Below are positions 43,407 to 53,605 of a DNA stretch of 64,000 bases, in pieces. The first letter of the stretch is position 1, and each line of letters starts with the position of its first letter. The position numbers and the translations under genes were made by a program. Source of the DNA: Paguma larvata (Eukaryota > Chordata > Mammalia > Carnivora > Viverridae); the NCBI GenBank assembly GCA_030068075.1, contig CM057828.1:110218699-110282698 (forward strand). The letters are read 5' to 3'. The notes beneath the pieces were generated by a model. That model did not search any database and was not told the origin of the DNA. It saw nothing but the letters and a program-made list of their open reading frames with translations.

Positions 43407-45272
43407 AGTCCTGAGTCTAAAAAGAAGCCCCGCCACCTGGTGCCTCTCATCTGGTAATGCAGTGACTGGTGTTTTCCAGTTTCAAACGTGTAAATCTATT
43501 TTACTCACCGGGACAAACGGCACTTGGAAAGAGGTATGGTCAGCTACCTCTGTGTCCACCGAAGGGCATACAAAAGCTTGGGTCTGCGGGAGGTATGTAA
43601 TAGAACTTCTGACCTGATTTGAGCCCGGCCCTGGAGATACTTGTTCATAAAGTCTGCAGCAAATGATATGACATTTCCTTTACTGACCCCCGTGATGGGG
43701 GCCGGTTGCTACGTGCCCTTAAGTCTTTTTAAATGGTTTATAGCATTTAACGGAATATTCAGTTTCTGGATTTCAAGCACGGAAATGGACTCCGGTGAGT
43801 TTCTACGGAAAAGGAATTTCATTTCAATCCCTTTTCAAAAGATGGGAGGGAGCTCGCGGAATGTGTGGAGATGTGTGGAGATGTGTGGACTCTGGAAAGG
43901 GCAGAAACAAGGAAGGAGGGTGGGTAGCAAATTGACCCTGTGGGGACTTGGTCCCACTGCCAGTGCTGACTTACCACCCAGCGGGCCCTTGTCCTGGCCA
44001 CCCTAGAGTCACAAAACTGCCACTGTTATGGCAACCTCTCAGTGGCCTCAGCCTCTGTGCCTCAGTCCCTCAAGAATCCAGCCCTGGATTTCAGGTCATG
44101 CCTTGAGAGGCAACACTTCGTCTTCCTGTCTGGCTGTCCAGTTCCATTAAGGCAGCCACCTCGCCCTGTAACCCTTGCATCCTTCATGCCCCAAACACCA
44201 TTCTGTGACAGACCCAGCCCAGTCCCCCAAGCCCTGCCCTCAGCGGGCACTTCATTTCAGGCGGCTTCAAGTAATAACGTAGCTAGCGATTTTCCCACAG
44301 TGGCTCACAATCCCACCTCTGAGCATTGGAATTGCTCTGCCCTCAGCCAAGCAACAATCTGGTCTCTTCCCTGTTTCCCTGGGAGTCGGTTATTGGCAAC
44401 CTGCTTACAGTTAGCAAGGTGTCCCCTGCTAGACCGTCAACTCCATGAGCGCAGGACACGAATAAAGGATCCAATAGCGCTCTGCATCACAGAGATATGC
44501 TTAGGAAATTCTTCCCTGGGATTCTGAAGTCTTCCATGTATAGCCAAGATCCGCCATTAAAGAACCGTTTATCACAGGGGATCGTTGGGCCTCTTTTGAA
44601 GGCCAGAGAGTCACCAACCTCTGGTTGTAATCCTCGGGTCCACTACTGTTTCAAGTCAGTTTAGGAGTGAAGGGTGGGGCTGATGACCTGAATGCACCCA
44701 TGTGAACTTAAGGTGGGGGCCCCAGATTGGGAGTTTCTTGCTTCCCTCCTCAGTGAAGTGGATTCGGGTAGAAACCCTTAGACCTTCATGCTAAGTTATG
44801 GCCTCTGAGCGACCAGCTGAGACCTTTGAGAAACTCGGGTTTGTGAATATTTGAAATAGCAAGCACCGTGTAGACATTTTTATAGATGCGTGTTGGACTT
44901 CAGTTTTTTGTTGAGTTTTTGCGGAGTGATTACTTACGAGGCATTGCTTAGACATTGTTCAAACAAAAATCCCTCAGTTCTGAGCACCCAATTGTCTATG
45001 TACTAACATTACAAACAGTGTTTTCTGGATTCATTGGTGGCCGACCCTTTCGTTTCTGTGGACACCAGTGCACCGAGTAGTAGCCAAGGGGAAGCTCTTA
45101 TGTGTTAGCGCATCTTGGAGAAAGCTGCTTATTAGTAAAATGCATCATTGCCAAGTTTAAACACTCTTAGAAAGACTCGACCTGAAAGGGGCCTTCAGAT
45201 CTTCACTCCAACTTCTTAATCTAAGGAGAGAAACAGAGTGCACTTAAAGCCCGTACTGCCTGGAACTCTCAT
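43407..45272. other. Unassigned DNA with a possible L2 piece
   Basis: It contains a three-copy 10-bp tandem (ATGTGTGGAG, 43861-43890). A diverged L2-like end lies at 44330-44480 (CTAGACCGTCAACTCCATGAGCGCAGGACACG...). An AT-rich candidate core at 43705-43770 (TTTAAATGGTTTATAGCATTTAACGG) is also present. A 161-codon frame (44042-44527) has no family match. Confidence 0.4.
44330..44480 (+). repeat. Possible L2 3' fragment
   Basis: CTAGACCGTCAACTCCATGAGCGCAGGACACGAATAAAGGATCC (44430-44473) has the L2 3' order 'ctagactgtgagctccatgagggcaggga...'. It is short and diverged. Confidence 0.45.
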
Positions 45273-45290
45273 CCCCCCCCCCCCCCCCCC
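45273..45290 (+). repeat. Poly-C homopolymer (18 C)
   Basis: A run of C is flanked by CTCTCAT and GCCTTAAAAA. Homopolymers of C this long are rare in mammalian DNA compared with poly-A. The exact length may be a sequencing or assembly artefact. Confidence 0.8.
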
Positions 45291-45839
45291 GCCTTAAAAA
45301 CTCTAAGACTCTTGGTGCTGGCTCTGGCTAAGGAGGCTGAGAAGTTAATGACGTGAACCTGAAGCCTAGACGGTTCTCAGCACTTTCTAATGCCTCATGG
45401 TTTCTTCTCTTCTGCCTGGTGTTTGCTTTCCAAATTATTTTCTTCCATAATGCGCTAATGCAGCCTGGTTTTGAGGAGCCGAGCAGGCTCTCAGGACTTG
45501 GCTGGGCCTCCTGCATCTGGCTGTGGCCCACCTGTTCTCCCGCCTGTTTCCCGGATGCCCCGCTCAGGAGGGGAGGGGTTCCCCCCCACCACCCCAGGGG
45601 GTGGGAGGCATAAAGCGGGCCAGAAGCAGCACAGCTGGGACTCATTCAGGGCCAGCCTGGGGCGTGTGGGCCCAGCCCAGAGTGGAGCCTCGTTCTCTGT
45701 CAAGTGCGGGCCAACCCCATCACCTGCCCCACACCTTCACAGGGACTGTTCTCCTGGTTTCTTTGCAAAGTAATTTTACACCCGCCCATCCAAGCTGAGG
45801 CAAGGAGTTGACATTTTAGCATAGGCCCGTTGGGAAACA
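45291..45839. other. Unassigned DNA
   Basis: It includes an AT-richer start (45330-45460: GAAGTTAATGACGTGAACC; CAAATTATTTTCTTCCATAATGCGCTAATGCAGCC) that could be regulatory, then GC-rich sequence with a CCCCCCCACCACCCC spot near 45580. No gene recognised. Confidence 0.35.
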
Positions 45840-46270
45840 AGAACAAAAATTAAACAGTCCGAGATATTATCCTTTTTACCCATTCCAACGCTGATTGCAT
45901 GGCCTCGGGCCGGAATGCAGAGCATGTGCCTCGGAGCACACAGTAAAACAGCTGGAATTTATCAATGGGCCCCATATTAACCCATTGGTTCCAGGAGGTG
46001 GGATTTCCTGAACCCAAAGCACTAATTTTTGCACGTTTTTCGGTCTTTCCTTTCTGACTTTTAGGGAAGCACGGAGCGTGTGTGGGCAAACAGGCCAAAT
46101 CGAACGGCAGCCGGCTGCTCGTCCATTAGGTTCCCACAGCAAAGTGAGGCGCCCAGAGAGAAAGGAAAACACATTCTGGACGGCCATTTGTTTATTGTTC
46201 CTCGCAGGTATGCCGAGGCCTCCTGCCCAACTCTGCCTGTAGCCTTTGGAAAATTAGCCCCGAAATAACA
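45840..46270. promoter_or_regulatory. Candidate non-coding regulatory island H
   Basis: Repeat-free, balanced composition with retained CpGs. Cores include AAATTAAACAGTCC (45847-45860), CCATATTAACCC (45971-45982), GCACTAATTTTTGCACG (46019-46035) and CCATTTGTTTATTG (46184-46197; forkhead-like TGTTTA). Absence of any repeat debris over 430 bp, unlike the adjacent sequence, suggests constraint. Confidence 0.38.
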
Positions 46271-47979
46271 CTGACCCTCCCTGAACCGGTTAAATAGGCG
46301 TGGGAATGCTGGACGAGAGGAGGGGTGCTGGCAGTCTCCGAGCCAAGTCCCCCCTTCAGCTGGACCCCTAAGGAAGAGTCACGAGAGGCGCCGGTGCAGG
46401 CGCAGGTGGCGGGTCGCCAGAAAAAAACCCCAACACAGTAGGCAGCTTCTCACAGGCTTTCACGATTGGCTCAACGTTCCTCTCGTCCCCTCTCCAGAGC
46501 TGCTCGGAGCTCACCCTTAGGAGCCTGCTGGGAGCGAGATTGTCAGCGGAAACTAAACTTCAGCGAGGTGGAAGGCAATCCCCATTCCCACCAGTAAGTC
46601 GACTTCCACCCGGGGCTGCGCCGGTGCAGCACCTGTAGTAGGCGTGGCCACGTGAGCACGTGAGTAAGGACCCTTCATGCAGTGCCAGCCGCGGATAGGA
46701 TCCAGCCAATGGTAGTTCCTGCCGCCTGCGTCTCGTGCTTCCGCAGGAATTTCCCTGCAAAGATCACCACGTGGTATGTACATGTGGGTCCACGGTCAAG
46801 TGGCCGGTGGGGAAATAGCGCCGGCATTTTCCCACGAGTTGCAAACGGTCAGAGCTCAGCGGCCGAATCTGCACATACCCGGCACGCGTTTGCCCTCCGC
46901 TGCCTCTGCTGCCCCTTTCCCAAACACCCCGACTCTCCCCGCCGGATCCCTGCCTCAGGCCAGCAGACCAGAAGCCTCTGTTTTCAGTAAGCACATCGGC
47001 TGGGCGGGACTGCCTGAGACCCTCCAAACGTCCCTCCAAGGCCCAGGGGAATAGGGTGAGGTGCCCAGGATTTGAGAGAACCCAGAAGCCTCCATCCTGG
47101 CCTCGCAGAGCAGGAGGGAAGGGGGCGTTCTCTCACAATGCACGGGGCCCTTTTCCTAAACTGTGACCTGCAGTCTTGGGGTTTCATTACCCACATGTGC
47201 TGGAGTGGAGGTGAATGCAGGTTACCCCCATCTTCGGGCTGCAGCCGAGAAGAGGGAGGGAGGGCAGCCTTCCAGCCAGCAGAGGGAGGCCAACAGAAGA
47301 GTTCAAACAGAAGCAGGTGGGCGGGCATTGCCAGAGGGCCCACAACAGAGGCCTCTAGAATGTTCCCAATGCTGTGACGTGAGGGACCCAAGAACCAGTG
47401 CCCGGCTGCTCTCCATTCCAGAAGTCTTGGTTCCGCTCCTCGGAGCTGGGGGGTCTCCTATCCTGGGAAGTGCCGATCCCCCCAGGAAGGGTGTGCTATC
47501 AAGAGTTTATGGACCCGTTTCCTATAGCACGAGCAGGAGGAATGAAAGGAGAGAGAGGAAGAGTGTTCATACCATAGTTCATCTCCTTTACAGTTATGCC
47601 CTGGCGGCCCGGGCGAGTGGCGAAACTGTCTCTTTAAAAGTAAATAAGAAAGGCATGCAAAAATAGCTGATAGTCTTTCCCTTAGACTTGATTTTCATTT
47701 ACTTATAAACACCCTCGAAAAAATAGCCTGGATTTGTTTAAAAGACCTGGACGGTCTATAAAGAGGAGGTGAGGCAGGTGGGAGAAGAGCAGCTGGGGCA
47801 GGTGTGGAAATGAGAATGCGGCTGAAGCAGGGCGGGGAGCCACCTGGAATGGAGGCCTGGGGGCCGTGGAGGGGGTGACCAGGAAGGCGGAGGGCCGGCC
47901 CCACCGACAGCACCCCCCAGCCCCATTCCTGGGCTCAGCGGTCTGCGGGGAAAGCCTGGGGCGCAGCTTCGGGAGCGCT
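46271..47979. other. Unassigned GC-rich DNA
   Basis: No gene, SINE or old repeat recognised. Frames up to 167 codons are composition-driven. An E-box-like palindrome pair, CACGTGAGCACGTGAG, lies at 46650-46665. Confidence 0.4.
47276..47290 (+). promoter_or_regulatory. Weak candidate CTCF site
   Basis: CCAGCAGAGGGAGGC matches the CTCF core with one mismatch at a usually invariant C. It is plus orientation, like the site near 30906. Confidence 0.25.
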
Positions 47980-48140
47980 CTGATCGTTAATAGAAAGGAA
48001 AGGTAGAGAATATTGAATTTCTGATTAGGCCTGCTGCCCGATGCTCATCAGCCCAGCTCTGCATCCTCATGGGCCACGGATCATTTTTATGACTGGTGAG
48101 TAAATGACTATTATCTCCATAATATCCCCAGCAAAATGTC
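47980..48140. promoter_or_regulatory. Candidate non-coding regulatory island I
   Basis: Cores GATCGTTAATAGAAAGG (47981-47997), ATTGAATTTCTGATTAGGCC (48013-48032), GGATCATTTTTATGAC (48078-48093) and TAAATGACTATTATCTCC (48100-48118) occur in repeat-free sequence between GC-rich blocks. The TTTTATGAC and GATTAGG parts resemble HOX/CDX- and OTX/PITX-type cores respectively. Confidence 0.35.
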
Positions 48141-50125
48141 CCTGCCAGCAGCGGCTCCAGCGCCTTCATCCCTCAGGGCTGGGGAAGGGCTGGGCGCAGC
48201 AGCCATTTTCTGCTCCAAGGTGGTTCTGGGACTTTCCAGTAAAGCCACACCTGAGAAGTCGTGGGTGCAGACAGCCAGGGCCTCGTGTCCCTCCTGGCTC
48301 AGCTGGGAAGGGGCAGGGAGAGGGGCATGGGAGTGTCCTGTGCGGCCGGTAACCGGCACCAAGCCCTCTCCACGCCAGCACGGTTCAGCCCACGATCCGC
48401 ATCCCCACTAAGGAGGGTGGGGGCTCCCAGCCTCTTCTGGGAAGAGGGACAGAACCCCTGTCTGAATCGCCCATTTCTCCAGCAGACCCCAGGCCCGGCC
48501 GCCTGCAGGTGTCCTGACTGCAAGGCACAGAGGCAGGGCCTCATCTGAGTTGAGTTGGAGTGATAAGGGGCCACTTTGCTGTTTGGTAACAGCAAATGGA
48601 CCAATGGACAAGGACCTTCCTGAAAGCGAGCCTGTCGCAGCATTTTCTTGTCCTGCTGTCCCTCTGGGCACCATCTCTAGACCCAAGGGCAGTGGAAGCC
48701 GTGGGCTGCCTGCCGGGGCCGGATGATGCAGGCACAGTGCCGCAGTCACATTTAATTTTCTTAAGCTGTCACATCTCAGCCTTTGGAAGACACCGCTCCC
48801 TGGAGAAGGGATCTCAGCCTTGCCTTCATGGTCCCCCTTCTGCGCACCAAATGGCTCTGGCTCCTAACGTCTGCGATGGGCCATCAATTAGCCCGGTGAA
48901 GTCAGCCGGGAGACTGCCAGCCTGCCTGGAGACTGCTCCTGGGATCTTCCGCCCTCCCTTCCTCTATATACAATTTCAGTTTCAGGATCGCCACCAGCGA
49001 TACAATGAGAAGACCCAGGCCGGAGCTTCCCAAGGCCCGCCAAGAACCCCTGGACCTTGGCGCCGTCTCAGATGCTGGCTCTAAGGAAAAGCAGGGCTTT
49101 CTGGTCCCCGTCAGCCCCTCCTGCGTGCAGCTTCCTTCCTCTGGTTTTGTAATCTCTGTTAATTGCCAGGCACTTTCCATTGTATGTGACTTCATCGTGG
49201 ACTTGAGGCTCCGTCAGTTCGGCAAGTGGGGACTGAGCCAAACAGTGTTCTGATCAACTTCACCCTCCAGTGTGTTCTGGGCTCACTCAGCACAAATAGA
49301 CACTTCTTTTCCATGCATGCGGCCAGCTCCCCGGACGAGCCTGAGGCCCCCTCTGCCGGCCGCCAGCCTCCATGGCACTCAGCGAAAGGCCTGGCAAGGT
49401 GGTGCCAGTCAGGCCTATGGAAGTAAACTCAGAAAGTTACCGGGCATTTTTCTTAACACCCTAAAATACCTGGGAATGGGAAACAACGCCAGAATTTGTC
49501 CGGGTCGTACTTAATTTGGCAACCCCCACTCTGCTAAGCTGACTTACCAACCTTCCGTGTTTATGCGCCCCTTCCTGTGTACGCAGTCGAGATGCGTTCT
49601 TGGGAGGCAGCCGCATAGCCCTGGTGAATTGTGGCTGCTCATCCCACGAGCTCCAGTGAGCCCTGTTGTGTTAGGTCACAGTTCTGTTTGCTTCTTCACT
49701 CCGACATCTCCCCGAGATGCCATGCTGAACACAGAGCCCTGTGCGTAGCAACTGCAAGCACTTCTGAATCAATGTGTCAGCCGACTCTTTGAATGACTCA
49801 GTGGGTGGTTTGTTGCTATGTGGGAGAAAGGTCTGGTCACTGAGCTATTGAAAAATGAAAAAGGCATGCTCTCTTACAGCTCGCTGGGTCAGTCACCAAT
49901 GTCTCTGAGAAGCTGCCCAACCTGGCACGTCTCATGCCGATTACCTGGTACCGCTGTCTGAACTCTGAAGAGACAGTCCACCAGAATTTGTAAGCTGGAA
50001 ATTCTAAGAGCGTCTTTGTGGATGCTCATATCCTGAAATGCTCACAGGTACACCAAGGTACAGACACATAAGCACCAAGTCAGGCCACGCACAATAAAAA
50101 TAGACCAATGACCCAAAGGCTGCGT
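48141..50125. other. Unassigned DNA
   Basis: No supported gene or repeat. Frames over 110 codons (48299-48643 and 48596-49084) have no family match. The sequence around 48860-48910 and 49150-49260 is repeat-free and could include regulatory cores (CCATCAATTAGCCCGG, 48881-48896). Confidence 0.4.
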
Positions 50126-50148
50126 TTTTTTGTTGTTGTTGTTGTTGC
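50126..50148 (+). repeat. (TTG)n microsatellite
   Basis: A short poly-T followed by five or so GTT units. Its reverse strand gives an asparagine run in a shadow frame. Confidence 0.9.
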
Positions 50149-50793
50149 CTCTTGGGGCGGATTTCCTGAGGAGTAGGAGTGTGAAGTATTTGCCCCTAGC
50201 CTCAGGAAATCCTGACTCCCCAGATGGCTGTTCAAGCAAACACCTCTATAACCTCCCCCTCAGAACCAGGAAGAGGCCTAATCAAAGACCTTTCGCTTGT
50301 GTGGAAGGCTGGAGGGAAAGGACAATGGCTTCTGTGATCATCAGCCGGTCTTAAAGGGAAGTCCTCTGCCACAACTTCTGAGCAGAGTGAGGCTCATGGC
50401 TGCAGCCTGGCCGGGGTCCGTGCTGGGCACACAGGTGTCCCGCCGCCCACCTGGCCCTCACCGAGGTTCATGTGCCCCTTTTTCCCGTGATGCAGACTGT
50501 TTGTGGTCAGCTGTTGTCAGAACCACTGGTGGAAGCCGGGGAAAGCCCCATCTTCTTCGCTCATCTGTCCTTGTCTAATTGGAATCTCACTTCAAACGCC
50601 CCCTTTTCTCAACTCCCATGGTACTTAAGTATCAGGAAGAACTTGCTGGTATTTTTGTCTCTGTGACTCTGTGCTAAATCCCTTGAGGAGAGGTACTGAG
50701 GTGACAGAGGATGAGTCCCCCACCGACCTCGGCTCTTGGACTCCGGGCTTGGCCGTGTGCTCCTCTTTAACTCTCTGACAAATAACCCCACCT
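50149..50793. other. Unassigned DNA
   Basis: No gene or repeat recognised. Frames under 95 codons. Confidence 0.4.
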
Positions 50794-50976
50794 CAGTGGT
50801 CCCCAACTGGGGGGATGATTTGGCAGTGTCCAGAGACTTTATACGTTGTCACACCTGGGACGGTTCTCACAGCCTCTTTTGCGCACAGGCTGAACTTCCT
50901 CCACTGCACGGGGCACGCCCTCCAACAAAGGGTTATCTTGCCCCAAATGTCGATAGTGCCCAAAAGTGAGACCTTG
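50794..50976 (+). mobile_element. MER5A (non-autonomous hAT-Charlie DNA transposon)
   Basis: It begins CAGTGGTCCCCAACTGGGGGGATGATTTGGCAGTGTCC and contains ...GGTTATCTTGCCCCAAATGTCGATAGTGCCC. It ends near GTGAGACCTTG, which matches MER5A along nearly its full length (about 185 bp). This is an ancient cut-and-paste element with no coding capacity. Confidence 0.9.
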
Positions 50977-52055
50977 CCTGACCTCCAGTCCCCCCACCTG
51001 TAAAGGGGGAAGGTTGTGAACAAACCAACTGAAATGACGGGGGTGAAAACATCATCTGTTTTCTAGCTGTTTCTCTTCAGCTCTCTAACCCTTACCACAC
51101 AGTGTCTCTTTCTGCAAAGTCGGGACAGTGTGAGGATAACAGCCAACCTTGAAGGAACACTTATTTCCTTTGAGGAGGATCTTCAAGGAAACCAACTGCA
51201 GGGCCACTAGTATGGGCCCTGCTTTCCAGAAGGGAAAATGGATGCTTACAGCCCTGAGGAGGTCACCAAGGAAGGGCACACACCAGTGGTGCAGCTGGGA
51301 CTTCTGAGCTCACACTGCAACCATCAGTCAGGTTACCTTGAGACAATCGTAAAAGCATTTGGAAACATAGAAGGACTGTACAAGTGTGATTGTGGCTCTC
51401 TTTCTCTCTCATGCTACCTCTTCCCACAGTATAGTGTCGGCCTGGCAGCTCAGACACAATAAATCCTTGCAGATTAATTCAATATGGATTCCTCCGGTGA
51501 GGCAGGAGAGGCTGAAAAACAGGGCTGCTGTGTGGCCTGCAAGCTAAATTCCTAGAAACTTGGGGAGTGCTGGAAGCTGGGAAGAGTTTCAGTGGCCCTA
51601 GAGGAGCCTGAGACCTTGTGAGTAGGACAGCTCACGGCCCACACCCGGCCTGACCACCATTCTCAGAGGACATGCAGGCCCTGTGCACCTTACCCTGTAC
51701 CTGTTCATGCGGCTAGCAAATGGAATCAGCAACCAGGGCCCAGGGCCGCCTTCTCCTTGGGGACAGCAGTGTGAGAGCTTGCAGGGCTGGGCATGACGGT
51801 CTGAGTCCACAGCATAACTGTCCCCTGCAGTGATGCCTTGTTCTCCATTGAGAAGGATTTTAATCTCCAGGGAGGGGCGACCCGGTTCCTTGTGGGGACA
51901 CCTATGACCATGAGGATGGAAGGGCTGGCCTCGGCTGTACACCATCCCCCCAATCATAGCTGACCGCCGCCTTCCTGTATTTAATGGCACATGAAGTCAT
52001 TGTGACATGCCTATCGTGACCTGGCCAGCTTTGAGGAACGAAGTCCCTCATCACC
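50977..52055. other. Unassigned DNA with a possible MIR piece
   Basis: The order AAGGGAAAATGGATGCTTACAGCCCTGAGGAGGTCACC...GTGGTGCAGCTGGGACTTCTGAG (51230-51308) fits MIR ('tgaggaaactgaggc...cagagctgggattcgaac') only weakly. A 130-codon minus frame at 51598-51990 has no family match. Confidence 0.35.
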
Positions 52056-52795
52056 CTTCATCATTTCCTCTTTGTCTTTCCATTTTGGGAAGTGGGAGGT
52101 TAAATTCGTATCTGAAAATCTCTTTCAAGGTTCTCCTCTGAAAATAATTCTGAGAGTTGGAATGGTTCTTCTTCTGCCCGGGGCGTTAAAGCCTGTAAGA
52201 CTGATGACACTCACAAAACTCCCTGAGCAACATGCGGGAGGCAACATAGTCCTTCTGGTAGGAAAGACATCAGTCTGCTAAGAAGATAACATATTGCCCG
52301 CTCCCCTGTAAATAAAACAGGCCACGTCGGTTTCTCTTCTGCCTGTGAATGATGACCAATTTATCAAGTACACACTGAATAATGATTTCCATGGGGACAA
52401 CCGCTCTTATGATAAAGTGTTACTGCTCTCGCTGCATTATTATAAACAGCATTCAATTTATGGACTTAGGAAACAGATGCGTTTCTCAGTAATGTGTCAC
52501 CATTATCTAGAACCAGCCATAAAATCTAGGCTGTCATATATTTTCTGGCTGCAAACTTTAAGCAATTAATATTCTTATAAAAGTCTTGATCACAAGCCCA
52601 ATTTAGAAATTAGTTGCTCAATATGATGATTAAATTTTGGAGCTGGAACTTGCTGTGGCCAAATGTGACAAATCTTATACAACTTTTCAGACGGAAGGAA
52701 CTGTTTGAGACATTGGGGATTTTTGGTGAATTTCAAATGAGGCACCTTCACCTTAGGAAAGTGCCACAATCTTGTTCGGCCTTCCAGAGGAAGAT
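52056..52795. promoter_or_regulatory. Candidate non-coding regulatory island J (largest)
   Basis: About 740 bp of repeat-free, AT-rich sequence with many homeodomain, SOX/forkhead and POU-like cores: CCTGTAAATAAAACAGG (52305-52321, an imperfect palindrome), CCAATTTATCAAG, ACTGAATAATGATTTCC, GCATTATTATAAACAGC, CAATTTATGGAC, CAATTAATATTC, GAAATTAGTTGC, TATGATGATTAAATTTTGG. This is the clearest CNE-like block of the window; it lies within the LINE-poor region and just outside the flanking L1. Confidence 0.42.
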
Positions 52796-53585
52796 GAGTC
52801 ACTGGTATTTTCCTGCATCAAATACCATAGCTGTTCCCGAGGCCTGAGTCAGTGTTATGGAGGCGGCAAATGCACGACCAGTTGGATGCCACACCTCGAT
52901 GGATGGCAGAATCTCAACACTGCTGTCTCCGGGAGGGCACCCATTTCTTTTCCGCCAGCTCAAGGAAGGCAAATAAAGCTGCCAGGACCCTGGATGAGAA
53001 GTAAGAGGCACAAAATAGTGGGACAATAAAGGTTGGAATGATATTTAAAAACACGACCTTGTATAGACTCCATATACCAGACCCTGCGTGGAAAGAGTGA
53101 CAAGTGCTTGGGACATTGTCACCGACTAATCAGTATTTTAAATACATGGGCGAGGCCATGCTTGAAATTTCAATCCATAATATGTCAGAAAAATAGTTTT
53201 CTTTTATCATTTAGTTTGCAAAACCTAGTTCAGCATTCAGGTCACATCGAAATATGTCATTTGTTTCCTGAGTCATTTCGAAAGAGCTGTCTTTTGTGTA
53301 GATGCGCGGGCTACCCAGGACGGTGATGAATTCCAAAGATGAATTTCACTGTATTGAACACGGCCCACTGCATTTAAAATCAAAGAGCTGAGAAGAAGCC
53401 ACCACTCACTGATGGTAAATGTCTGAGGAAATGAACACTCGTACACACGCTCATGAAGGTGCACCCTGTTTTGTTATGAAACTTGGGGGGACAATCTGGC
53501 AATAAGTTTCAAAACCTGTATCTTCTGACCCAGCCATTTCATTTCCAGGAATTTACCCTAAGGGGAAGAGTTAGTTAATAGGCTT
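52796..53585. other. Unassigned DNA, AT-rich near the end
   Basis: The stretch 53100-53290 (ACTAATCAGTATTTTAAATACATGGGCG; CAATCCATAATATGTC) is CNE-like but sits next to the L1 boundary. No gene or SINE recognised. It ends just before the poly-T that starts the minus-strand L1. Confidence 0.4.
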
Positions 53586-53605
53586 TTTTTTTTTTTTTTT
53601 TTTGC

